From NCBI GenBank assembly GCA_001598975.1, contig BBXU01003125.1:1-41767 (forward strand): 41,767 bases of DNA. The letters run 5' to 3'. Positions 32,905 to 41,767 of the stretch are shown piece after piece. The stretch is from Parachlorella kessleri (taxonomy: Eukaryota; Chlorophyta; Trebouxiophyceae; Chlorellales; Chlorellaceae). Each line of letters opens with the position of its first letter. The stretch's first letter is position 1. The notes beneath the pieces are model-generated. The model did not search any database. It saw only the letters and a list, made by a program, of their open reading frames with translations, and was not told the origin of the DNA. The translations under genes and the position numbers were made by a program.

Positions 32905-33400
32905 GCCGTCCACCTCACCTCGTGCTCGGGTGGTGAAGATCTGCTGGGAATCCAAGTTTTTGGGGCCTGGACGGGCACCTAAGCCTGCGGGCTCATCTCT
33001 CCCTGGACGTTTTGCTGTTCCAGCGGAGATGCGCGAACTGAGCCCATGTGCTGTTGTGTATTCCTGCACACAATGACTCTGTAGTTTTGAGGTGGCAGCG
33101 TAACCCCTTCTGCGAAGCTAGTTTCCCATGCTCATCACAAAGCCCTGGACTTTGCTTTTGTTTCCGGCGGTGGCTTAAGCTGGGCTGGCCAAGGCCAGTA
33201 ATGTGTCTGCCCACCCTGTCTGTATATTTGTGTAGCCAGCACTGGGCAATTTCGTTGGCACTATTTCATTAAGCACCGTCTGCCCTTGCTGGTGCTTACC
33301 CTCTGTAGGCACTACTCTTCCTCTAGTTCAACACAGTTGTCACAACCTTGCGAATCAACAGCATGTGATGGCCCATCTCTCAATACTGTAGTGGACACTG

Positions 33401-33405
33401 TGTAA
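33401..33405 (+). terminator. TGTAA polyadenylation signal of the LCIB-type gene
   Basis: TGTAA (in cactgtgtaacaatg) lies about 500 bp after the stop codon, giving a 3' UTR length ordinary for green algae. Confidence 0.55.
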
Positions 33406-34596
33406 CAATGCTCGACTTGCACGACATCTGTACCTCTTCAAAAGAATACACCAGTGCCCTAGTTGGCACACTACGAGGAATGCTTACACAAAGCACAAAA
33501 AGCTGCAGAGCACCCACCCTTCCTGCAAATTGGCAGTTCTACCGCTCCTCTTTTCCCATTACTGCCACCTTCATAAACAACTATGACCCATCCAAACGTG
33601 CGAACGGACCCAATACTTGCTAAGGCAGTGCCAGCTCTGGCATGGGAAGTACAGCTCCCGGTTGGACATGCCCGTGTAGCAGTATAGAGCTAATGACCAA
33701 CACACATACACCTCTACAGTCAACAAGCAAAACACGCCAGCTAAGGCATGCTTGACAGCACGCTCCCGGTGCAGACCCACATCAAAACCTCATGTGGGTA
33801 CCAAAGCTTCAAGAAACACTCCACAGATGGCCAACAAGTTCTGCAACTGTCGCTTATCATCAATCTTCGGTGCTTGTTTTGGGGCAGCCGCAACAGCAGC
33901 GGCATGGACTGCAAGTTGACAAAACTGACATGTCAGTGCACTGACATGAGCTGACACGTGTCAGCTCTTCTACAATATTGACATTGAAAGGAAGGGTTCA
34001 CCTGCCCTTCGCAAAATCATCAATGGAAGCACCCAGTGACGCTGGTGACGCTGACATCCTACTTGTGAATGCCACCCAGCGACCGCCATCACCTAGCCCT
34101 CGGCTGTGCCACTCTCTATGGACCTTGCATGCAGAGACCTTGTACCCAGTGCAAAAGACACCAACCCCCACTTGGCTTGTTGACTAGGGTACTGAACTAG
34201 GAACCTGAACACCCACCCAGGATCCCCGGCTATTCCCGGCTGGGAGCCCAAGGGGTCACTCACCAGCACAGGATGACAAGCAACGCGTCACCGATGGCTT
34301 GTACGAACTTGCATGGCAAGCAGAACACCTGCAGCCACCAGAGATGCACTGCGTAAGCCCCGACCCTAGGCAAGTGTTCTATGCCTGCAATAGCTGCGTC
34401 TGCAGTCAGTTGCCTTGGCAGCAGGGTCAGAACATAGTTAAGCAGTCAATCAGCTCCTTACGTCCGCGCAGCAGCCCATATTCACTTCTTGTTTTTCAAG
34501 CTTGGGACCTCAGGTTCTGGGCTTAAACCACCAATTAGTAAGATAAAAGCAATAAGGAAAACTGAGAAAGGCAATGAAATGCAGCTTCCGGCGCGT
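33406..34596. other. Gene-poor interval with palindrome cluster
   Basis: No exon with convincing coding character was found on either strand. The right part should contain the 3' UTR of the minus-strand small gene ending at 34597. The only striking element is the palindrome cluster at 33925-33967. Confidence 0.45.
33925..33967. promoter_or_regulatory. Cluster of three overlapping perfect palindromes (TGACA/TGTCA half-sites)
   Basis: Perfect palindromes: 33925-33936 (12 bp, CTGACATGTCAG), 33929-33948 (20 bp, centre TGCA) and 33948-33967 (20 bp, centre CACGTG). Together they present TGACA half-sites alternating in orientation, plus an E/G-box core CACGTG. A further TGACA lies at about 33979. 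This could be a dimeric protein-binding site array or a hairpin-forming element; function unknown. Confidence 0.7.
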
Positions 34597-34927
34597 TCAT
34601 AGTCGTTTCTTGCGCTTGCCGCTGGCGCCTTGTTGCTGGCGGTGATATGGCTGGGGAGCTCCCAGGAACTTCGCTATCTCATGCGCCACAAAGCGTTGCT
34701 GTCATAGCTGTGTTTTAACACTATCAATCAGAACACTGCTTTTAGTCTTCCTTGTGCGTGTCATGACCGGCAACCTTAGCCGCCTGAATTCTCACCCAGT
34801 AGACCTTTCTGATGACGACGGGTGCGTATGAGCTTGAAACCTTGCACGGGCGCAGGTTCCGTGCAAGCTGGCTAAAACGAGACTTTTGCCAGGTCACCCC
34901 TTTCACTCCCCGAAGGGAGCCCAACAT
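34597..34927 (-). CDS. Putative small basic protein (77 residues), unrecognised
   Basis: Exons (minus): 34927-34796 and 34698-34597, phase 0 to phase 0, donor TGG|GTGAGA and acceptor GACAG|CAA. The product is strongly basic (KSRFSQLARNLRPCK, then VAHEIAKFLGAPQPYHR) and ends GKRKKRL. Size, charge and Lys/Arg tail resemble small organellar ribosomal or nucleolar proteins, but I cannot assign a family. Its first exon lies antisense to exon 1 and intron 1 of the CRAL-TRIO gene, so the two genes would be head-to-head with overlapping 5' ends. It is kept because the open frame, splice phase and stop all fit; it could still be chance. Confidence 0.45.
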
Positions 34928-37585
34928 TCCATTTTCTTTCTTGAATCCTGCAGTTCTGATGGCAGCAACCAGCTTGGCGAGCTAGAACCGGCGTCTTCGC
35001 TGCGGCTGAGCCTGCAGTGCAACATAGCCGGCCTGTCAGTGCAGATACCAGTTTTCGGCGAAGCCTCTGAGCAACGCACCAGCCATGCTGCAGCCATCAG
35101 CAGGAGCAGCAGCCTCAAGCGTGCTCAGAGTGCGCCGCTAGGACCACGCTCGAGGCTACCGCCTGTGAGGCCAGGCAGGCCTGCTCCCCGGCGCAGCACA
35201 GCGCCTCTTGCCCCGGCCAACTCGCTGCCACCGCCTCGGCATGGGTCAGCGCAGCTTACATCGGCCAAGTCCCTGCCACCGCCGCATCCAGGGAAGCATC
35301 ATCAGAGGCAGCGCCAGTGGCAGCAAGAACAACAAGAGCCTCCGCAGAGCTGGCGGGCAGTTCCAGCATCAGCCGGGCCTGGGCACCGCCCAGAGGTTGA
35401 GCAGCTTCGGCAGTTGGTAGCAGCACAGAAACCAGGCCTCGTAGGCAGGCTAGAAGCGACTGGCGAGACCCCCGACGGTGCCTTTTTCACCCGTTGGCTC
35501 ATTGCGCGTCAGTGGGACGTGGAGCATGCTGCGCGCGACATTGTAGGGCACGCTGAGTGGCGGGAGAGCTTCATGGGCAGCACAGCAAGCAGCGGCGGCT
35601 GTGCACGAGCAGTAGGCAGTGAAGGGCAGGAGGAGGAGAGGGTGTTCTTGCAGGGCTGTGACAAGTCGGGCCACCCACTTGTTGTGGTGAAGGCGGGGCG
35701 CCATGTGCTGGTGAGCAGTGCCCCAAACAGCATGGGCTGGCCGGCAGCATGGGAAGCATTTATGTGATGCAGCGGCGGGCTGCGGTGTTTTGCATGAAGT
35801 GCTATTTGGTGCAGCGCCAGGCACTGGTGGTGAGTTATAGGAGTGCACTCCCTGATCCCCATCTCTTGAGGACAGATATGGCTAGGTCAAAAAGCCCGCT
35901 GCGAGCGCCTAGCAGGTGCCGTGTTGCCTAGGTTTTGCTTTAACGCCGGTATTTTTGCTTTGCTTTTTGCCCGGCTGCAGAGCAGCCAGGACCTCCCCAC
36001 CACGAAGCGCCTCATCTGCTGCGCCTTAGACCTGGCTACCACGGCGGCTGACCCAGAACTGAATCCTCTGGGTCGCGTATGCTGCCTGTTTGACCTGTCA
36101 GGTGAGTAGTAGCAGGAGGTCCTTGGCACGAGTCTTCGACGCTGTTTGGGAGGGCGCTCCTCTGTTGCCCATTCCTGCTGCATGTTTCGAAGGATGCCGG
36201 GGACACGTGGTGGGTGCATGTGGATGACTTCTTGCGGTGAGCTGATCTAAGCGTCTCATCGCTGCTTGTTTCTCTACCACCGTTTGCGTTGTACCTACCA
36301 CAATCGACGTTGGAGCATTCCGACCTTGACAGTGAGCGGGGCGCTTAAGCTTTCCAGCTCCTCTCAGCTTCCAATAAACCTTCAAGCTGGGGTGTGCATG
36401 CTCCTTTTGGAGAGGCTTTCCGATAGGCTCTTCAATGTAGGCTAAAGGTGGTGGCTGTATGCTTACCCCTGTCCACAGGTCTGAGGGCCCGGGACCTGGA
36501 TGCTAAGGCTCTGGGGGCCATATTTGAGCTCCTGCAGGCTCACTACCCTGAGCGGCTGGCGCGGCTGTACTTTGTGAATGCACCCTTCATCTTCTGGTGG
36601 GTGACCGCCCTCGGGTTTGTCTGACCTTTCGGCTATGCGTGTCCTCTTCATCTGGCCTTATTGCACACCTCCAGTGGCAGGCCTAGGTGCAGTCATGTAG
36701 CGTTTTGGGTTGCAGTAGCTAGGCTTGCCAAGGTCACTAAACACGCACCAGGTTGAAGTGGGCGCGGCAGCAGCATGTTCAGTGGTGGACGGGGGTTGCT
36801 TGTGAATCGCACCTTGCTATGTGCACGAGTCTCGTTCTTCTGTTTCTGGCTGCAGGGGCGTGTGGCGTCTCGTCTCTCCCTTCCTGCAGCAGGCCACGCG
36901 GGACAAGATCCGCTTCATCAGCGGGCGTGGAGTGCAAGATACCCTGCGTGCTGCGGTACCTGATTCCATCCTGCCCACTGAGTATGGTGGCAGGGCAAGG
37001 CTGGTGCCCCTGCAGGCGGCTATCACAGCGAGGCGGGTAGCCGCAGCCGAGGTGGTATACAGCGCCCCAGCAGGACCAGCAGCAGCGGCATGTCAGGGGG
37101 CAGTGTTGACAAGGCAGGCCGGGGCGGTCCCTGCCGCTGCCGAGGCTACGGACGCGATTGAGAACCACAAGGCTGTCGGTGGCGGGTTTGACTGGAGAGC
37201 CACAGTGGCAAGGGCTGGGGCGGCGGTGGGCACACTGGGCGCGAGGTTGGGGTCCGGTGCCTTGGGCGCTGTGCACGCCCTGCGCATAGCGGGCCCAGCA
37301 GGCAGGACCGCCTCAGCAGCAGGGCGGGCGCTGCTGGCGGCGCGGGGACTGGTGGGGGAGTTCGCCCATCCCAAGGGGCAGCTGCAAGGGCAGCCAGAAG
37401 GCAGCGGCTACCCCGTCAAAGGTGGCAGTGTCGCTGATGGCAGCACTGTGGAGGGGCTCACGGCGGGTCCAGCGTTAGAGCCGGAGGTTCAGAAGCTAGA
37501 CAAGATAGTGAGGACGGCCCTGGTGTGTGGGTTTTGCGCGGTGGCGGCGACAGCCGCGGCTGGGGTGCACAGCGTGGCACTGTGA
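34763..37585 (+). CDS. Sec14/CRAL-TRIO lipid-binding protein with Ala-rich C-terminal tail
   Basis: Exons: 34763-34821, 34954-35710, 35981-36101, 36479-36596, 36856-37585. Phases match; 594 residues. N-terminal ~190 residues are Pro/Arg/Ser-rich and disordered-looking. The CRAL-TRIO N-terminal segment follows (FFTRWLIARQWDVEHAARDI, about residue 197), then the lipid-binding domain: FLQGCDKSGHPLVVVKAGRH, TTKRLICCALDLA, VCCLFDLSGLRARDLD, HYPERLARLYFVNAP, FWGVWRLVSPFL and ATRDKIRFIS, ending near ILPTEYGG. Proteins of this family exchange phosphoinositides or other lipids between membranes. The last ~180 residues are Ala/Gly-rich and end in a hydrophobic stretch (TALVCGFCAVAATAAAGV) that could be a tail anchor. 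The first exon is inferred from splice phase, since exon 2 lacks an early ATG. It overlaps the minus-strand small gene. Confidence 0.87.
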
Positions 37586-38409
37586 GGGGGTGCGTGTCGT
37601 CCAAGTGGTTCCCAGTCATGCTCTCAGGGTGCCACCAGTTTTGCAGAAGTTTATGTCTTCTTTCATGGCCCTCCCAGAAACAAACGACCGATGCTCAGAC
37701 CTGCGCGAATCCTGCCGTTTCATTCTACCCTTCCTGCCTTCTTTGATTTTTCAATGATGCCTGTAGCATATGTTGCTGGCTGGATGCCTAGCAGCGGTAT
37801 GTTTGAGCCTGAGTGCAGCAGTTTTCGCATTGGTGCTGCGTCTTTCCAGTCATATTTTCAGTGCGCAGGTGGCTGGCAGTGGTGCATGTTCAACCGCTAG
37901 TTCCTAGCCCTGTTTCGTAGGTGGAACTTGGCGTCTGGGTGGTATTGTACTGTTGTACTGCATATTTGGGTTAGTCAGGTGGTTACAGTCCAAACTTGGC
38001 GACCAGGTAATGCAGCTGGATGAACTGCTGCATAGTGCAAAGGATGAGGTACAGTCGTAAGGCTGTAACTTAGAAATATAACTCAATACACAGCACTGGC
38101 AGCATGCACAAAATGTCACCCGGAGCATGGGGTTCTGTAGACCCCAGTGCAACTGATGCGGTGCGGCTTGGAAATTAATTAGAGCTGCAAGGTACAACAT
38201 GTACATGAATGAAATAAATAAAGTAAAGAGAGAGACGAGCAAGACATTTCGCACGGAAACGGGAAGGGATGCAAGCAGCAATGAGACCTGTAGACCAGTT
38301 CACTGCAATGGACAGGGGAGACCGCCCCACAAGTAATCCCACCAGTGTCAGAAATAGTCTAACCTACACTGACTTGCCTAGCCCTGCCTTACAGCTTGTT
38401 GATAGGCGC
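37586..38409. other. Convergent 3' intergenic region
   Basis: The region holds the 3' UTRs of the CRAL-TRIO gene (plus) and the M11 protease gene (minus). A plus-strand TGTAA at 38064-38068 is a possible but distant signal for the former. No exon was recognised. Confidence 0.5.
37983..37987 (-). terminator. TGTAA polyadenylation signal of the M11 gene (as TTACA on plus)
   Basis: TTACA on the plus strand, 423 bp beyond the stop codon of the M11 gene in its transcription direction. Another TTACA at 38389-38393 is only 17 bp past the stop and seems too close. Confidence 0.4.
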
Positions 38410-41400
38410 CTAGCCCGGGGCTGCTAGGGGTGCTGCAGCTACAGCAACTACTGTCTGGGCCACGACCTGAGACACGCCGCTTGGTCGGCCGGGGTCTGAG
38501 GTGGACGTCCCCAAGTCCCACTCATACCTGCACACTTGCCAGCCAGGCGGTAAGTCAAGAAGATATGACAAAGCTTACGGGGATCCAAGGTGTGAGCCCT
38601 CCCGGGGTTAGGTCCATGTGTGAGGAAGTGGTCCTGCCTCAAAGGCAGCGCATCTTTCGTACGCGCTGACATGCGCTGTGACACTGGGATTGCTCCATAC
38701 AAGCATTGTTGTCTCCAGCCTCTTCCCTCACATAAGCGCCAGTGGTTCCTGTACAGGATGGGTAACCGCAGTATCCCGCTGCGCAGGGGTGAGCAACCCA
38801 CCTGAATGTGGAACACTGGTTCAGAAAAGGCGCACACGCCGGGTCATCTTGTCCACCCTGCACGTGCAAAGCAATTTAGGAGTGAGCGGGGGGAAGAGAC
38901 CCGTGCACCATGGCGCAAGTGATGCCACAATCAGCTCATCCAAAAATGAGGCGGCATGAGCAGCTGGAAACATTTCACACATCAAACATCAGGTGTATCT
39001 TATCCAAACCCCTATCACGGTCAGCCAGTCAAGCCAGGCGAGGGAATGGGTTGCTTCTCGTCGCAATGCTTGCTGCCTGCCAGAGTGAGGCACTCCCACC
39101 TGGAGCAATCCCTACTGCGGCCATAACAATAGCGCTGCAAGTGCTTTGGCACACCAAATGGCAGGCGCCGGGCACCACATGCAGGACAAACTCACCCCAT
39201 CAAAGCAACCACTTCCCCGTCGCACCAGCCACACCAGCCGCAACAAGATGCCAAGCACTCATACTCCTCTACTGCAGATAAAATCCGACCCTACACACAA
39301 GCCCCTCAGAAGGCTAGCCAAGCTACAAGCCGATCCTTCCAGAGACAAAACGCGCACTCACCACGCCGTTGCAATCATTATCGCGGCCATAGCAGCAGGA
39401 CTCCAAGCTCTCGGAGCCGCCACTGCGACACACACTGACCCTCACACCCGCACCCTCGCTGCCCAAGTGCCTGAAGGTAATGCCGGTGGCACTGTCAGAA
39501 TAGACGGCTGAGCTGTTGCCAATAGCCGCCAGCCACTGGGTCGTCTGTAGGGCAGGCAGTGAGGCAGCCTCTCAGCGAATACCGTGCCATGCTGTAGTAA
39601 GAGTGAGACCTGGCGGCTGGTAGCGCATGTCAAGCGCGCAGGGAAGCCACAACTGCAAAGGCAGTGCTTCTCATAGGCGCCTGATTTGACTGCTCAGAGC
39701 CTGTGGAATGGTCCATTGCTCTCTCCTTCCTACAGCCGAAGGAGCTGCCCTGCCGCCAAGGCAATGCCCCTGGACTGACCGCTCACCGCTCCATTCTGGT
39801 CCCAGGTGGCTGAAGCGTAGATATTTGTCAAGCCGCCATAGGCGGTAAATGCAGGGTATGCTGTGTTGGCAAGGTCTTTGTCATAGCCTGCATGGCACAA
39901 CAATCGTCACGAGACACTGAAACGTTGCCTACTTGAAACATTACGATTTAATAGGAGTATTGCATGTCCCCATTGAAGGCATCCAAGGAGCAACTGCCTT
40001 GCCAGTCATATACTGCAGCCCAGGGTGCTAGCATACGTGTTTTACTAACAAAGCCAGCTCATGGGTGGTGCCTGGAGAAGCCAGCACATGTGAGGAGGTC
40101 AGTCATTTTTGGTCCTAGCAGTTGCAACAATGAGGCAGCATGTGTCCCCCCACAGTGTGCCCATAAAGCTAATGCGGAAAGCTGAGCCAGACCCGGCCTT
40201 CTCTGGCATGCAGCAGGTGTATGGCTGCTCTAATACACTACTGCAGCTTCGGCCATTTTCACTCTTTTTCCCTCCAAAAAAACCTCAACCCATGTAACGA
40301 AAGCCAGCCACACAGCCCGTAAACCACCTGGCTGGCGACTAAAGAAGGAGGGAAAGAAGGGCTGTATCTGACCTCGCTGGCTGCACAGGGGACCCTCACG
40401 GCAACACAATTTCATATAGGTGGTTCCCACCTGACGGCTGGCGGTAGCTTAGGAAGAAGGGTGTTGCCCCGCTGGCCCAGTCGGGCTGCACATGCAGACC
40501 CCTGCCCTGGGGCTGTGGCGCCAGCAGCGCTGAGACGGTTGTCCCCGCCAACAGGCGGGAGCCGTCCAGCTGAAGAAGGGAGGAATGGGGTGACCTGATA
40601 ATCTCGTCCGGGCGAGGAAAATGTCACAATAGTTTTGAGGTCAAGCTTCTTACAACCTCACGTAGAAAGTTGCACCTGCTCAGGAGTGCTCACAAGTTAG
40701 TTGCTGCAGCAGGCGGCCCCACATCCTAGCATTGGGACTAGGTTATCATGAGATGCCAGGTCAAAGCGGGGACCCAGCAGAGCGCGCCCGCTCACCTGTA
40801 CCACTGGGAACCAGCCCATCTGGTAGGCATGGGGGGCGTTGTAGCAGCGCACGCCACAGCACAGGCCCATCGTGCAGGATGAGTCACCATACTCCAAGAA
40901 CTGGCCGTTCACCTCTGCAAAGGAAACACACAGCAACCACTGCAGTTTACTTGCGAAGAGCTGCAGAAACAGGCATGGCACCAGAGTGAGATCATCACAG
41001 CACCAGTGCACCTTCTGCAGGGCATTGTGGGAGGACGGCACCCATGTCGGGCACCCTGCTCTGCAAGTAGTCGTAGGACAAGGAGTCCTGTGCGGCAGTG
41101 GCAGGAGGTAGCCTACCTTGCCCTGCGTGGGTCAAGCCAAAGTGGTGGCCAAACTCGTGCATGTACATGGCAATGGCGTTCCAGCCATCCCCTGCACACC
41201 ACAAAGGGAGGCCAGGGCTCCTCAGTCATTGCAAGGAGACAGCTCACGGGAAAGGCTGACCCTTTGCACGCAATAAGCTTGCGAGATGAGCTGGTGGCAG
41301 ACAAAGCCACCAAAGACAACGGCTTTGTTGGAATTCTGTGGCTATCTCTCCCCTGGCAACACAAGAACAGAATAATACCATTATTTACTGCGCCAGTCGG

Positions 41401-41733
41401 TGTCCACTTCATCGGCAAGTGCAACTATCTGAGCCCCAATTTCACTGCCTGTACGCCAGAAGCCCGGAAGCGCCCCCATGATGGCTTCTGCATGTGGGGG
41501 CTCACCATGCGCCCACGTCCTGCAGATGTAGCCGTCAGTGTTGCCCGCGCAGTTGGTATCCGAAACCGCCAGCCAGGGGCAATCGGTGGTGGGCGGGGGC
41601 CCCAGGTAGGTGCTGCAGGCATGGACAGGGGTGCTGCATGTAGCCCCTTCTTTAAGGCTTACCCAAAAAATTCCAGGTATGCAATATGCTGCCCGCCATG
41701 GGCAGCGCGGGGAACGCAAATCATGTGCAGGTG
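38410..41733 (-). CDS. Gametolysin-family (M11) zinc metalloprotease, 5' end outside window
   Basis: Matrix-degrading metalloprotease family; the founding member digests Pro-rich cell-wall glycoproteins in Chlamydomonas. Exons (minus): 41733-41663, 41612-41506, 41191-41117, 40914-40796, 40569-40431, 39887-39787, 39544-39362, 38857-38802, 38527-38410. Phases match at every junction; about 322 residues seen. Metzincin motif HEFGHHFGLTHAG is intact (HExxHxxGxxH), preceded by GDGWNAIAMYM. Next come EYGDSSCTMG and CYNAPHAYQMGW, family hallmarks after the zinc site. FFLSYRQPSGYDKDL, SVCRSGGSESLE and a Cys-rich CCYGRDNDCNGV-GGQDDPAC tail follow. The last exon ends VVAQTVVAVAAAPLAAPG, a short hydrophobic tail of unknown use. 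The signal peptide and prodomain must lie right of the window. Confidence 0.9.
39096..39410 (-). repeat. Echo of M11 exon 7 donor edge in the following intron
   Basis: The end of the exon at 39544-39362 (encoding CCYGRDNDCNGV, then GTGAGT) is echoed on the same strand at about 39135-39096: gcgctattgttatggccgca, then gggattgctccag|gtggga. The echo encodes CYGRSRDC and again ends at a donor-like CAG|GTGGGA. Offset is roughly 265 bp. Confidence 0.7.
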
Positions 41734-41767
41734 CTAGAAGGAGGGGACAAAGTGTGGTTACAAGCCC

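Noticed and set aside
36597..36600. CRAL-TRIO exon 4 ending at TGG|GTGACC (36600)
   Set aside because: That junction puts the next exon out of frame; the donor four bases earlier (TG|GTGGGT) restores the FWGVWRLV motif of the family.
38639..38869. Longer Cys-rich reading of the M11 penultimate exon
   Set aside because: The frame stays open past 38802, but splicing there joins in phase to the last exon with a clean stop; the read-through shows no family similarity.
1..41767. tRNA, rRNA, transposon or insertion-sequence genes
   Set aside because: Scanning by eye found no tRNA-like T-arm context, no rRNA-like blocks and no reverse transcriptase or transposase motifs; a covariance-model scan could still find something small.

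Overview
This window is nuclear DNA of a eukaryote, almost certainly a green alga (Chlorophyta, chlorophycean or trebouxiophycean). The genes are split into many short exons with GT-AG (sometimes GC-AG) introns. The gene set is green-algal: an LCIB/LCIC-type theta carbonic anhydrase with a transit-like N-terminus, a gametolysin-family (M11) metalloprotease and a proline-rich cell-wall-type glycoprotein. TGTAA motifs lie downstream of several stop codons. I rebuilt eight gene models by chaining exons whose splice phases match at every junction.

Layout, left to right: (1) 72-8388, minus: 5' two-thirds of a PRP28/DDX23 spliceosomal DEAD-box helicase, 16 exons, 3' end off the window. (2) 8726-16155, plus: secreted N-glycosylated ectodomain joined to a Pro-rich stalk, 19 exons. 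(3) 16807-18422, minus: small M50 (site-2-protease-like) membrane protease, 6 exons. (4) 18659-25157, plus: ~1762-residue Gln-rich protein that I do not recognise, 9 exons. (5) 25748/25837-27867, plus: ankyrin-repeat plus RING protein with a frame break near its 5' end. (6) 28649-32904, plus: LCIB/LCIC-type carbonic anhydrase, 13 exons. (7) 34597-34927, minus: putative 77-residue basic protein whose first exon overlaps, antisense, the 5' end of (8). (8) 34763-37585, plus: Sec14/CRAL-TRIO lipid-binding protein, 5 exons. (9) 38410-41733, minus: M11 metalloprotease, 9 exons seen, 5' end off the window.

No operon logic applies. The genes look like ordinary housekeeping (splicing, membrane proteolysis, ubiquitin, lipid transfer), carbon concentration, and extracellular-matrix or wall functions. 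The matrix protein and the M11 protease could belong to the same wall biology, but that is inference.

The most unusual signal is structural. In at least three unrelated genes (1, 6, 9), introns carry degenerate copies ('echoes') of the edge of the neighbouring exon together with its splice site, mostly about 90-130 bp from the original and up to five copies. Other points: several GC-AG introns, a run of interchangeable phase-2 Pro-rich exon cassettes, a 43-bp cluster of overlapping palindromes, and a G-run array just inside a 5' splice site.
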